Of a stretch of 55,721 bases of DNA, positions 24,854 through 33,348 are shown piece after piece. A program made the position numbers and the translations under genes. Each line of letters begins with the position of its first letter. Within the stretch, counting starts at the first letter, position 1. Origin of the DNA: an uncultured Lachnospiraceae bacterium (GTDB taxonomy: Bacteria; Bacillota; Clostridia; Lachnospirales; Lachnospiraceae); NCBI GenBank assembly GCA_910578645.1, contig CAJTQI010000015.1, positions 1 to 55,721 on the forward strand, written 5' to 3'. The notes under the pieces were generated by a model that was not told the origin of the DNA, did no database searches, and was given only the letters and a program-made list of their open reading frames with translations.

Positions 24854-25125
24854 TGAAACGTTCACTCCTTATATATATTGTATTTCCGGAATCAAAGCCC
24901 CCAAAACACATTATGTAGTGTTGCTGCCGCATCTGGGTGCAATGATTGTGGTATATTAAGAAATATTACTATGGAATGTAAGAATATGTCAAGGTTTTCC
25001 TTATTTCCGGTGAATTGAAAAATTATGTGTATTTGGCATGGGAAGGACATCGACAGAATATATATTTAGTAAGTTTAAGGGCGGTTTAGGGAATCTGCAT
25101 AGAAATGTTTCAGAATGGAGGGAAT

Positions 25126-25500
25126 ATGGGAAAAAAGGAAATTTATATGGGGAAGGCCGTTTTTATTACAAAATGTATGTTGGCAGCATACATTCTGACA
25201 GCGGGCCTGCTTTTGCTGCTTGCCTTTATGCTGTACCGGTTTGGCTTGTCCGAGAAGGTCGTGTCCATATGCATTATTGGGATTTATATAGCGGTAACTT
25301 TCCTGGCCGGGTTAATTTCCGGTAAACGTGCAGGAAAGAAGAAATTTTTGTGGGGGCTTGCCATGGGGGTGGCATATTACATCATACTGGTGATTGTCTC
25401 CCTGATTGTCAACAGAGGCTTACAGGATGTGGCGGGAAACCTGGTAACGGTCTTTTTCCTGTGTGCCGCAAGCGGTATGCTGGGCGGTATGGTGAGCTGA
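25126..25500 (+). CDS. TIGR04086-type membrane protein
   Basis: A 124-residue protein with four hydrophobic helices (about 10-34, 40-60, 68-90 and 98-120) and almost no extramembrane part except a SGKRAGKKK loop after the second helix. The segment LISGKRAGKKKFLWGLAMG is typical of the TIGR04086 (YrzE-like) family found near SCIFF in Clostridia. Function unknown. GGAGGGAAT precedes the start. Confidence 0.8.
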   Translation: MGKKEIYMGKAVFITKCMLAAYILTAGLLLLLAFMLYRFGLSEKVVSICIIGIYIAVTFLAGLISGKRAGKKKFLWGLAMGVAYYIILVIVSLIVNRGLQDVAGNLVTVFFLCAASGMLGGMVS

Positions 25501-25538
25501 ATTTGAAAAAAACTCTTTTCGGATAGTAAAAACTGTGA

Positions 25539-25544
25539 TATACT
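25539..25544 (+). promoter_or_regulatory. Extended -10 promoter of the SCIFF gene
   Basis: TGTGATATACT ends at 25544, giving an extended -10 box 63 bases before the peptide start. The -35 region (TTTTCG) is weak. Confidence 0.5.
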
Positions 25545-25606
25545 ACATAAAGTTATGGAAAGAAACGTTTAAGATGACAATATGAATACATAAGGAGGAT
25601 ACAAAT

Positions 25607-25750
25607 ATGAAGCATATTAAGACTTTACGCACAAGAGATTTGAAAGAGTCCATGAAGAAAGGCGGATGCGGCGAGTGCCAGACATCATGTCAGTCGGCTT
25701 GCAAGACATCTTGCACGGTGGGCAACCAGAGCTGTGAGAAAGCAAGGTAG
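25607..25750 (+). CDS. scfA: SCIFF ranthipeptide precursor
   Basis: A 47-residue peptide: MKHIKTLRTRDLKESMKKGG, then CGECQTSCQSACKTSC, then TVGNQSCEKAR. Six cysteines (21, 24, 28, 32, 36, 43) fall within the last 27 residues, the 'six cysteines in forty-five' pattern. In this family the partner radical-SAM enzyme links Cys sulfurs to side-chain carbons (thioether crosslinks). It is preceded by a strong AAGGAGG site and followed by the hairpin at 25775-25803 and then the maturase gene. It is one of the most conserved peptides of Clostridia and its biological role is still open. Confidence 0.96.
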   Translation: MKHIKTLRTRDLKESMKKGGCGECQTSCQSACKTSCTVGNQSCEKAR

Positions 25751-25774
25751 TTTTCAGTTGGAAAGATAGGAGTT

Positions 25775-25803
25775 ATAAGCAGCGATTTTATGTCGCTGCT
25801 TAT
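25775..25803 (+). terminator. Intercistronic hairpin between precursor and maturase
   Basis: ATAAGCAGCGA (25775-25785) and TCGCTGCTTAT (25793-25803) form a perfect 11-bp stem with a 7-base loop. Only a short TTAT run follows, so termination is likely partial. This would give much more precursor than maturase mRNA. Confidence 0.65.
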
Positions 25804-25841
25804 TATACGTTAAAGTATTTGATTGGTTTAGGAGAATTGAA

Positions 25842-27257
25842 GTGGTACATCAATATGTGAACAACGGGTATCATATCGTGCTGGACGTCAACAGCGGCTG
25901 CGTACATGTGGTAGATGAGACGGCTTACCGTGTGATACCGGTAGTGGAGGATGCGCTTGCGCAGAAGATAGAAGGTATAGAGGAAATTACGGCATATACC
26001 GCGGATAAATTAGAAAAAGAAGATGACGGGGCTGTGGATGCTTTGCAGCTTCGGGAGGCAGTGGAAGAGATTCTTGAACTGAGAGATGCGAGGATGCTCT
26101 ACACGGAGGATGCCTATGAAAAATATATCGGAGAGTTTAAGGACCGTCAGACTGTAGTGAAGGCGCTGTGCCTGCATATTGCCCATGACTGTAACCTTGC
26201 TTGCAAGTACTGTTTTGCCGAAGAGGGGGAGTACCATGGCAGAAGGGCGTTTATGAGCTTTGAAGTGGGAAAAAAGGCACTGGATTTCCTGGTGGCAAAC
26301 TCCGGCAGCCGGGTGAACCTTGAGGTGGACTTTTTCGGCGGGGAGCCGCTAATGAATTGGCAGGTGGTGAAAGAACTTGTGGCTTACGGAAGAAGCCTGG
26401 AGGAAACGAACAATAAGAAGTTCCGTTTCACGCTGACCACCAACGGTATGCTGCTTGACGACGAGGTGCTTGACTTCGCAAACAAAGAGATGGCGAACAT
26501 TGTCTTAAGTATAGACGGCCGCAAAGAAATCCATGATTTAATGCGACCCCGCAGGGGCGGACAGGGAAGCTATGACGAGGTCGTTCCCAAGTATAAGAAA
26601 GTGGCTAAGAGCAGGAACCAGATGAATTATTATGTGCGGGGCACATTCACCAGGAATAACCTGGACTTTACCCAGGATGTAAAACACCTTGCGGATGAAG
26701 GGTTTGAACAGATTTCCGTGGAGCCTGTGGTGGCGGATGAGACGCAGGATTATGCGCTGAGGGAAGAAGACATTCCGGTGATTGCCGCCGAGTATGACAA
26801 GTTGGCGCTTGAGTATATCCGCAGAAAAAAAGAAGGAAAAGGTTTTAATTTCTTTCATTTTATGATAGATTTAGAAGGTGGTCCGTGTGTGGCCAAAAGA
26901 TTGTCCGGCTGCGGTTCAGGAACGGAGTATCTGGCGGTAACGCCCTGGGGAGACTTTTACCCCTGTCATCAGTTTGTGGGGCAGGAAGAGTTTATTATGG
27001 GAAATGTAGACGAGGGAATCGTCCGCACGGATATCCGGGATACTTTTAAAGAATGTAATGTTTATGCCAAGGACAAGTGTAAGGGTTGCTTCGCGAAGTT
27101 TTATTGCAGCGGCGGCTGCGCTGCCAATGCATATCATTTCGGCGGCAGCATCAACGGCTCCTACGACTTAGGCTGCGAGTTGCAAAGAAAGCGCGTCGAG
27201 TGCGCGATTATGATAAAAGCGGCGCTTGCTGATGAGGAAGAAGAGAGAAAAGTGTGA
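25842..27257 (+). CDS. scfB: Radical SAM SCIFF peptide maturase
   Basis: A 471-residue enzyme that forms the thioether links in the SCIFF peptide. The N-terminal part (1-95) is the peptide-recognition region. The radical-SAM motif CNLACKYC has C117, C121 and C124 for the 4Fe-4S cluster, followed by FFGGEPLMNW. The C-terminal SPASM-like region carries many Cys (GCGSGTEYLAV, FYPCHQF, CKGCFAKFYCSGGC, GCELQ), which bind two auxiliary clusters. The start is GTG with GGAG 7 bases before it. The gene is 91 bases after the precursor and is followed by secDF. Close agreement with the TIGR03974 family. Confidence 0.96.
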   Translation: MVHQYVNNGYHIVLDVNSGCVHVVDETAYRVIPVVEDALAQKIEGIEEITAYTADKLEKEDDGAVDALQLREAVEEILELRDARMLYTEDAYEKYIGEFKDRQTVVKALCLHIAHDCNLACKYCFAEEGEYHGRRAFMSFEVGKKALDFLVANSGSRVNLEVDFFGGEPLMNWQVVKELVAYGRSLEETNNKKFRFTLTTNGMLLDDEVLDFANKEMANIVLSIDGRKEIHDLMRPRRGGQGSYDEVVPKYKKVAKSRNQMNYYVRGTFTRNNLDFTQDVKHLADEGFEQISVEPVVADETQDYALREEDIPVIAAEYDKLALEYIRRKKEGKGFNFFHFMIDLEGGPCVAKRLSGCGSGTEYLAVTPWGDFYPCHQFVGQEEFIMGNVDEGIVRTDIRDTFKECNVYAKDKCKGCFAKFYCSGGCAANAYHFGGSINGSYDLGCELQRKRVECAIMIKAALADEEEERKV

Positions 27258-27309
27258 GAATCCATATACGGGGGATTTTACACTGTCTGAACAAGAATGG
27301 AGGATTATC

Positions 27310-29577
27310 ATGAAGAAGAACAGAGCGGTCATGGGCCTGATAGTATTTGCCTTGATACTCGGGCTGCTTGGCTACACGGCAGTATTCGGTGTGGGTTCGG
27401 ACAAGTCCGGTTCGGCATCGAGCATTAAGTTAGGGCTTGACCTGGCAGGCGGCGTCAGCATCACCTATCAGGTAGTGGGCGACGAGAAACCCAGTGCGGC
27501 GGATATGGGTGACACGATTTATAAGCTGCAGCAACGTGTGGATAACTACAGCACGGAGGCGCAGGTGTACCAGGAGGGGGATGACCGGATTAATATCGAA
27601 ATTCCCGGCGTGTCCGATGCCAATACAATCCTGGAAGATTTGGGTAAACCCGGCAGTCTGTACTTCATATCCCAGACAGACAGCGAGGGAAACCAGAATT
27701 ACGGCGGAACTTACGGTATCGGTGTGGACGGTGAAGTAGAAATCCAATATATACTTACCAAACCTATAGATGAGTTGCTTGCGGACGGTTCCATTGTCCT
27801 GACAGGTACGGAAGTGGTGGATGCCCAGGCTAAGGCACGACAGGATTCCATGGGGAATGTGGAGAATGTGGTGACTCTGGTATTAAACGAAGAGGGGAAG
27901 GAAGCTTTCGCCAAGGCTACCCAGAAGGCTTACGACAATGGTGAGTCCATTGCGATTTATTACGATGACAAATTTGTGAGCGTGCCTAATGTGCAGGCGG
28001 TCATCACAGACGGCAATGCTGTGATTACGGGACAGAGCAGTCCGGAGGAGGCACAGCGCATTGCTTCCACCATCCGTATCGGTGGACTGAAGCTTGAGCT
28101 GGAGGAGCTGCGCTCCAATGTGGTAGGCGCACAGCTTGGCTCTGAGGCAATCCATTCCAGTCTGATTGCTGCGGCAGTGGGATTTGTCCTGGTAGTGCTT
28201 TTTATGATTGCAGTTTATTATATTTCCGGTCTGGCGGCGGCTTTGGCGCTGTGCCTGTACACTGAACTTATGGTTATTTTGCTGTATGCATTCGAGGCTA
28301 CATTGACTTTACCCGGTATTGCAGGTATCATCCTTTCGGTGGGTATGGCGGTAGATGCAAATGTCATTATTTTTGCCCGTATCAGGGAGGAGTTAGCTAC
28401 CGGAAAGACGGTGCAGTCTTCGATTAAGATTGGTTTCAGTAAAGCGTTGTCAGCGATTTTAGACGGTAATATTACAACTTTTATCGCGGCGGTAGTACTC
28501 TATTTTATGGGAAGCGGCACGATTAAGGGCTTTTCCATTACACTTATGTTAGGTATTATTTTGTCCATGTTTACGGCGTTGTTTGTCACGAAATTCCTGA
28601 TTAATGCGCTGTATGCGATAGGAATACAGAGTGAGAAGGCTTACGGCGTGGGCAAGGAGAAGAAGACGATTAATTTCCTGGGTAAGAGGAAATTCTTCTT
28701 CGGCTTGTCTGCAGCAGTGATTGTAATCGGGTTTGTGATGATGGGAGTCAACCAGTCCCAGATAAATATGCCGTTAAACTACAGTCTTGACTTCGTGGGC
28801 GGTACATCCACTACGATGACCTTAAATGAGGACATGAGCATAGAAGAAATAGACGCCCAGATTGTGCCGATGATTGAGGATATCACAGGGGATGGCAATG
28901 TGCAGACGACGAAGGTTGCGGGTTCCAATCAGGTGATTATCAAGACAAGGACGTTAAATCTTGAAGAGCGTGAGAAGTTTGCCGATACCATGGCGGATAA
29001 CTTCGGTGTGGATAAGAGCAGCATTACGGCGGAGACCATTAGCGCTACGGTCAGCTCGGAGATGCAGGCGGATGCAGTCAAGGCGATTGTGGTGGCGACT
29101 ATCCTTATGCTTCTGTATATATGGTTTAGGTTTAAGGATATCCGTTTCGGTGCAAGTTCGGTGATTGCATTAATCCATGACGTGCTCGTGGTGCTTGCCT
29201 TCTATGCGGTTGTCAGGATTTCCGTGGGCAATACTTTCATCGCGTGTATGTTGACGATTGTTGGTTATTCCATCAATGCTACCATCGTAATCTTTGACCG
29301 TATCCGTGAGAATTTAAGGGATAAGAAGGACAGGGAAACGTTGGAGGAAATGGTCAACAAGAGTATTTCACAGACATTATCCAGGAGTATTTTTACTTCT
29401 TTGACTACATTCTTCATGGTGGCGGCACTGGAAGTGTTCGGCGTGTCGTCTATCAGGGAATTTGCTTTGCCGTTGATTGCCGGTATTATCTGCGGTACTT
29501 ATTCCTCTATCTGCCTGACAGGTGCGATGTGGTATGTATTCCGCACAAAAATTGTGAAGAAAACTGCGGCGAAGTAA
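27310..29577 (+). CDS. secDF: Protein translocase subunits SecD and SecF, fused
   Basis: A 755-residue membrane protein that uses the ion gradient to complete Sec-dependent export. The SecD part has helix 1 near residues 9-28, the periplasmic P1 base with GLDLAGGVSITYQ, and the helix bundle after about 285 with GMAVDANVIIFARIREE. The SecF part begins at about 465, with DFVGGTSTTM and GYSINATIVIFDRIREN. A single chain covering both is normal in many Firmicutes. GGAGG stands before the start. It follows the SCIFF maturase after 52 bases. Confidence 0.95.
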   Translation: MKKNRAVMGLIVFALILGLLGYTAVFGVGSDKSGSASSIKLGLDLAGGVSITYQVVGDEKPSAADMGDTIYKLQQRVDNYSTEAQVYQEGDDRINIEIPGVSDANTILEDLGKPGSLYFISQTDSEGNQNYGGTYGIGVDGEVEIQYILTKPIDELLADGSIVLTGTEVVDAQAKARQDSMGNVENVVTLVLNEEGKEAFAKATQKAYDNGESIAIYYDDKFVSVPNVQAVITDGNAVITGQSSPEEAQRIASTIRIGGLKLELEELRSNVVGAQLGSEAIHSSLIAAAVGFVLVVLFMIAVYYISGLAAALALCLYTELMVILLYAFEATLTLPGIAGIILSVGMAVDANVIIFARIREELATGKTVQSSIKIGFSKALSAILDGNITTFIAAVVLYFMGSGTIKGFSITLMLGIILSMFTALFVTKFLINALYAIGIQSEKAYGVGKEKKTINFLGKRKFFFGLSAAVIVIGFVMMGVNQSQINMPLNYSLDFVGGTSTTMTLNEDMSIEEIDAQIVPMIEDITGDGNVQTTKVAGSNQVIIKTRTLNLEEREKFADTMADNFGVDKSSITAETISATVSSEMQADAVKAIVVATILMLLYIWFRFKDIRFGASSVIALIHDVLVVLAFYAVVRISVGNTFIACMLTIVGYSINATIVIFDRIRENLRDKKDRETLEEMVNKSISQTLSRSIFTSLTTFFMVAALEVFGVSSIREFALPLIAGIICGTYSSICLTGAMWYVFRTKIVKKTAAK

Positions 29578-29612
29578 AGAGAAAACTTGCAATATAAAAC
29601 AATGTGACAGAT

Positions 29613-29643
29613 AGGGCGCTCTGCGGCAGGCAGGGCGCCTTTA
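29613..29643 (+). terminator. Weak hairpin between secDF and recJ
   Basis: AGGGCGC (29613-29619) pairs with GCGCCTT (29635-29641) with one G-U pair, followed by T and A. The T-run is short, so this may be an attenuator and not a full stop. Confidence 0.45.
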
Positions 29644-29684
29644 TCAAAGTAAAGAATTTGTGAACCTTGGGAATGGAGGAAAAG

Positions 29685-31463
29685 ATGGCAAAGTGGATGG
29701 TATCTGCCAAGAAGGCGGATTTTACAAAGATAGCGCAGCAGTTTCAGATTGACCCGGTGATAGCCAGGATTATACGGAACAGGGACATCGTGGAAGATGA
29801 ACAAATCGACATGTTTCTGCATGGTACCATGGCGGATGTACATTCGCCCTATCTGCTAAAGGATGTGGAGAAGGCGGCGGATATTTTGTGTGAAAAAATT
29901 GCCCAGGGAAAACGAATCCGTGTAGTGGGAGACTATGACATCGACGGCGTATGCGCTTCCTATATTCTTTTGGCAGGGCTTATGCACTGTAACGCCTTGG
30001 TGGATTCTGTGATTCCCCATAGAATACATGACGGTTACGGGATGAATAACCATATGATTACAGAGGCTTATGAGGCAGGAGTAGATACGGTGTTAACTTG
30101 TGACAACGGCATTGCGGCGGGCGAGCAGGTTGCCTATGCGAAATCCCTGGGAATAACGGTGGTGGTGACAGACCATCACGAGGTGCCTTATGAGGTGGCG
30201 GAGGACGGGGACAGGCGGGAGTGCCCGCCTTTGGCGGATGCCGTGGTTGACCCCAAGCAGAAAGAATGCGAATACCCTTTTGAAGGGATATGCGGCGCTG
30301 TGGTTGCCTATAAACTGGTGCAGGTTCTGTTTGATAAGACCGGATGCGGCAAAGCCCGGGAAATATTGGGGGAGCTTTTGGCGTTTGCGGCTTTTGCCAC
30401 CGTGGGGGATGTGATGGAACTTGTGGATGAAAACCGGATTATCGTCAAGTATGGCCTGCGGCAGATTGCGGCATCGGGCAATCCAGGTATGCAGGCCCTT
30501 GTGGAAGTGAACGGGCTGCGGGATAAACCTTTATCCACGTATCATATCGGTTTTGTCTTGGGTCCTTGTCTGAATGCCACCGGCAGGCTGGACACGGCCT
30601 GGCGTGCCCTTCGTATGTTTATGACCCGTGACAGGGCAGAGGCGGTGTCCATCGCCGGGGAACTGAAAGAACTCAATGACAGCAGGAAGAATATGACCCT
30701 GCAAGGGACGGAGCAGGCAGTCCGGATGGTGGAGCAGGGTGCGATGCAAGACGACAAGGTGCTCGTTGTATATCTGCCGGAGTGTCATGAGAGCCTGGCA
30801 GGCATTATCGCAGGACGTATCCGGGAACGATTCCAGAAGCCGGTTTTCGTGCTGACAAAGTCCGAGGATGGCGTGAAGGGTTCGGGACGTTCCATAGAAG
30901 CCTACCATATGTATGATAAGATGAGCGAATGCAAAGAACTGTATACAAAATATGGCGGACACAAGATGGCGGCAGGGGTCTCCATGTCTGAGGAGAATGT
31001 GGAGCGGTTCCGGGATTATCTGAACGAACATTGCGGACTTGTGCCTGAGGATTTCGTGGAGAAGATACATATCGATGTGCCCATGCCTATGGCTTATGTG
31101 ACGCCTGGTTTCGTCAGGCAGCTTTCCGTCCTTGAACCTTTCGGCAACGGTAATCCCAAACCTGTTTTTGCCCAGAAAAATATCCGTTTAATCAGAGGCA
31201 GGATTTTGGGAAAGAATAGTAATGTAGGAAAATATACGGTGGAAGATGAGAACGGCGGTCAGTTTGAGATGATTTACTTTGGCGACATGACGCTCTGGCA
31301 TGAATTTCTGGCACAGACTTTCGGAAAGACAGCGTATGAGAGACTTTACCGGGGCGGGGACAGCGGTATATGTATTCATGTGGTGTATTACCCGGAACTT
31401 GACGTTTACCAGGGTAGGGAGCGCCTGCAGATGGTGATGCAGGATTATTGTAAGGGGGATTAA
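29685..31463 (+). CDS. recJ: Single-stranded-DNA-specific exonuclease RecJ
   Basis: A 592-residue 5'-to-3' single-strand exonuclease of recombination and mismatch repair. The DHH-superfamily motifs are in order: GDYDIDG near residue 82, TCDNGI, TDHHE near 162, DPK and the GPCLNATGRLDTA block. A DHHA1 domain (GSGRSIEAY, KYGGHKMAAG) and the OB-type domain follow. The start at 29685 follows GGAGG. A bidirectional terminator closes the gene at 31502-31529. Confidence 0.95.
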   Translation: MAKWMVSAKKADFTKIAQQFQIDPVIARIIRNRDIVEDEQIDMFLHGTMADVHSPYLLKDVEKAADILCEKIAQGKRIRVVGDYDIDGVCASYILLAGLMHCNALVDSVIPHRIHDGYGMNNHMITEAYEAGVDTVLTCDNGIAAGEQVAYAKSLGITVVVTDHHEVPYEVAEDGDRRECPPLADAVVDPKQKECEYPFEGICGAVVAYKLVQVLFDKTGCGKAREILGELLAFAAFATVGDVMELVDENRIIVKYGLRQIAASGNPGMQALVEVNGLRDKPLSTYHIGFVLGPCLNATGRLDTAWRALRMFMTRDRAEAVSIAGELKELNDSRKNMTLQGTEQAVRMVEQGAMQDDKVLVVYLPECHESLAGIIAGRIRERFQKPVFVLTKSEDGVKGSGRSIEAYHMYDKMSECKELYTKYGGHKMAAGVSMSEENVERFRDYLNEHCGLVPEDFVEKIHIDVPMPMAYVTPGFVRQLSVLEPFGNGNPKPVFAQKNIRLIRGRILGKNSNVGKYTVEDENGGQFEMIYFGDMTLWHEFLAQTFGKTAYERLYRGGDSGICIHVVYYPELDVYQGRERLQMVMQDYCKGD

Positions 31464-31501
31464 AAAAGACACCCTCAGTAAACAAATAAAAACAGGCAAC
31501 A

Positions 31502-31529
31502 AAAAAGTCTGGGTATTCCCAGACTTTTT
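31502..31529. terminator. Bidirectional rho-independent terminator
   Basis: AAAAAGTCTGGG (31502-31513), loop TATT, CCCAGACTTTTT (31518-31529): a perfect 12-bp stem with A-run on one side and T-run on the other. It follows recJ after 38 bases. Confidence 0.88.
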
Positions 31530-31873
31530 CGCATTTTCTTATGAGGGGGGAGATAGTGAGTTCTTCAACTATCTTGAATATTATCATAGAATGCAAATGT
31601 GTTCAAAATGTGTTTAGTTTGTAATAAAAGTATAAAAATAACTTAAGAAAGATTAAAAAATGACGCAAGAATGTCCTATACAGATTAGAGTGTTAAAATG
31701 TGCATTTTATGCAATCTGCCAATGAAATTTTGTGATAACATCTTTTGGCACCCTAATCATATACAGTAAAAAATTTTGGAACAGCCTGTCCAGAGGGAAG
31801 TTGAAAAAGAACATTTTTCGTGTTATTGTATAAGGTATGCATATAGATAGTGTAGGAAAGCAGGGGGTATCAG
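31530..31873. other. 344-bp intergenic region before murE
   Basis: AT-rich, with a small 6-bp stem GATAGT/ACTATC (31552-31573) and several AT runs. No open frame with a ribosome-binding site and no RNA family is recognised. It must hold the murE promoter, but no -35/-10 pair with proper spacing stands out; TATAAG at 31829-31834 is the best -10 candidate. Confidence 0.4.
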
Positions 31874-33340
31874 ATGGCAGTTTTAAAAGATTTGTTGGCA
31901 GAGGTTGATTATAAGTGTATTCGTGGGACGTTTGATGTGGATGTGACGGATATCGTGTATGATTCCCGCAAGGTGGTGCCGGGCAGCATGTTTATCTGTA
32001 TCCCGGGCGCTATTGTGGATGGGCATACTTTTGCTGCCCAGGCAGTTGCCGCGGGAGCAAGAGTGATTGTGGCAGAGAAGGAGGTGGAGCTTCCGCCCCA
32101 GACAGATGTGACGGTGGTTCAGGTACAGGATACTCATTACGCCATGGCTTTTTTGTCGGCAGCATTTTTTGGGAATCCGGCAAAAGAGATGAAAATTATC
32201 GGAATTACGGGCACGAAAGGCAAGACTACCACCACATACCTGGTAAAGTCCATTTTGGAGCAGGCGGGAAGGAAAGTAGGGTTGATTGGCACCATAGAGA
32301 TTATTATCGGAGATACACATATCCATGCGGACCATACCACGCCGGAATCTTATCTGATACAGAAATATTTCAGGCAGATGGCGGATGCAGGGTGCGATAC
32401 CGTGGTGATGGAGGTGTCTTCCCAAGGACTGATGCTGCATAGAACCCAGGGTTTTATCTTTGATTTCGGTATTTTTACGAATTTAGAGCCGGACCATATC
32501 GGAAAGGGAGAGCATAAGGACTTCGACGATTACCTGCGCTGCAAGGGACTGTTGTTTAAGCAGTGTCTTGTGGGTATCGCCAACCATGATGACAGTCACT
32601 GGGAGGCAGTCACCAAGGGGCATACCTGTGAACTTGAAACATACGGCATTGACACGGAAGCGGATTTGCGTGCCAGAAATATCACATTCTTAAAAGAGGC
32701 GGGCAATCTGGGTATGGAGTTTGACGTGGGAGGCTTGATGGACTTCCATGTAAAAATTGCCACACCGGGTAAATTCAGTGTGTACAATGCGCTGACAGCC
32801 ATCGCTATCTGCCGTCATTTCGGCGTGGGTGAGGAGGCTGTCGAGGCAGCGCTTTTGTCTGCCAAGGTAAAGGGCAGGATTGAGCCTGTCAAGGTGTCTG
32901 ACAAGTTTACGCTGATGATTGACTATGCCCACAATGCCATGGCGCTTAAGAGCCTGTTAGGCACTTTGCGGGAGTATGAACCAAATCGTCTTGTCTGCCT
33001 TTTCGGATGCGGCGGCAACAGAGCCAAGTCCAGAAGATATGAGATGGGGGAAGTCAGCGGGCAGATGGCGGATTTGACGATTATCACTTCGGACAATCCA
33101 AGAACCGAAGAGCCCCAGGCTATAATCGATGATATCAAGGAAGGGATGGCAAGGACGGAAGGCAGATATGTGGAAATCTGCGACAGGAAAGAGGCGATTG
33201 CCTATGCCATCTCCCATGGAGAGCCGGGGGATATTATCGTCCTTGCCGGCAAAGGGCATGAGGACTATCAGGAAATTAACGGCGTCAAATATCCTATGGA
33301 TGAGCGGGTTTTGATTCAGGAGATTCTTGAGGGCAGGTAG
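31874..33340 (+). CDS. murE: UDP-MurNAc-tripeptide synthetase, meso-DAP type
   Basis: Adds the third amino acid to the peptidoglycan stem peptide. A 488-residue Mur ligase. The ATP loop GITGTKGKTTTTY (110-122), the central domain with HTTPES and VMEVSSQGL, and the C-terminal domain with D407-N-P-R410 are visible. DNPR is the signature of meso-diaminopimelate-specific MurE; lysine-adding enzymes differ there. So the wall is predicted to be of DAP type. The next gene, priA, starts 8 bases later. Confidence 0.94.
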   Translation: MAVLKDLLAEVDYKCIRGTFDVDVTDIVYDSRKVVPGSMFICIPGAIVDGHTFAAQAVAAGARVIVAEKEVELPPQTDVTVVQVQDTHYAMAFLSAAFFGNPAKEMKIIGITGTKGKTTTTYLVKSILEQAGRKVGLIGTIEIIIGDTHIHADHTTPESYLIQKYFRQMADAGCDTVVMEVSSQGLMLHRTQGFIFDFGIFTNLEPDHIGKGEHKDFDDYLRCKGLLFKQCLVGIANHDDSHWEAVTKGHTCELETYGIDTEADLRARNITFLKEAGNLGMEFDVGGLMDFHVKIATPGKFSVYNALTAIAICRHFGVGEEAVEAALLSAKVKGRIEPVKVSDKFTLMIDYAHNAMALKSLLGTLREYEPNRLVCLFGCGGNRAKSRRYEMGEVSGQMADLTIITSDNPRTEEPQAIIDDIKEGMARTEGRYVEICDRKEAIAYAISHGEPGDIIVLAGKGHEDYQEINGVKYPMDERVLIQEILEGR

Positions 33341-33348
33341 ATAGGTGC

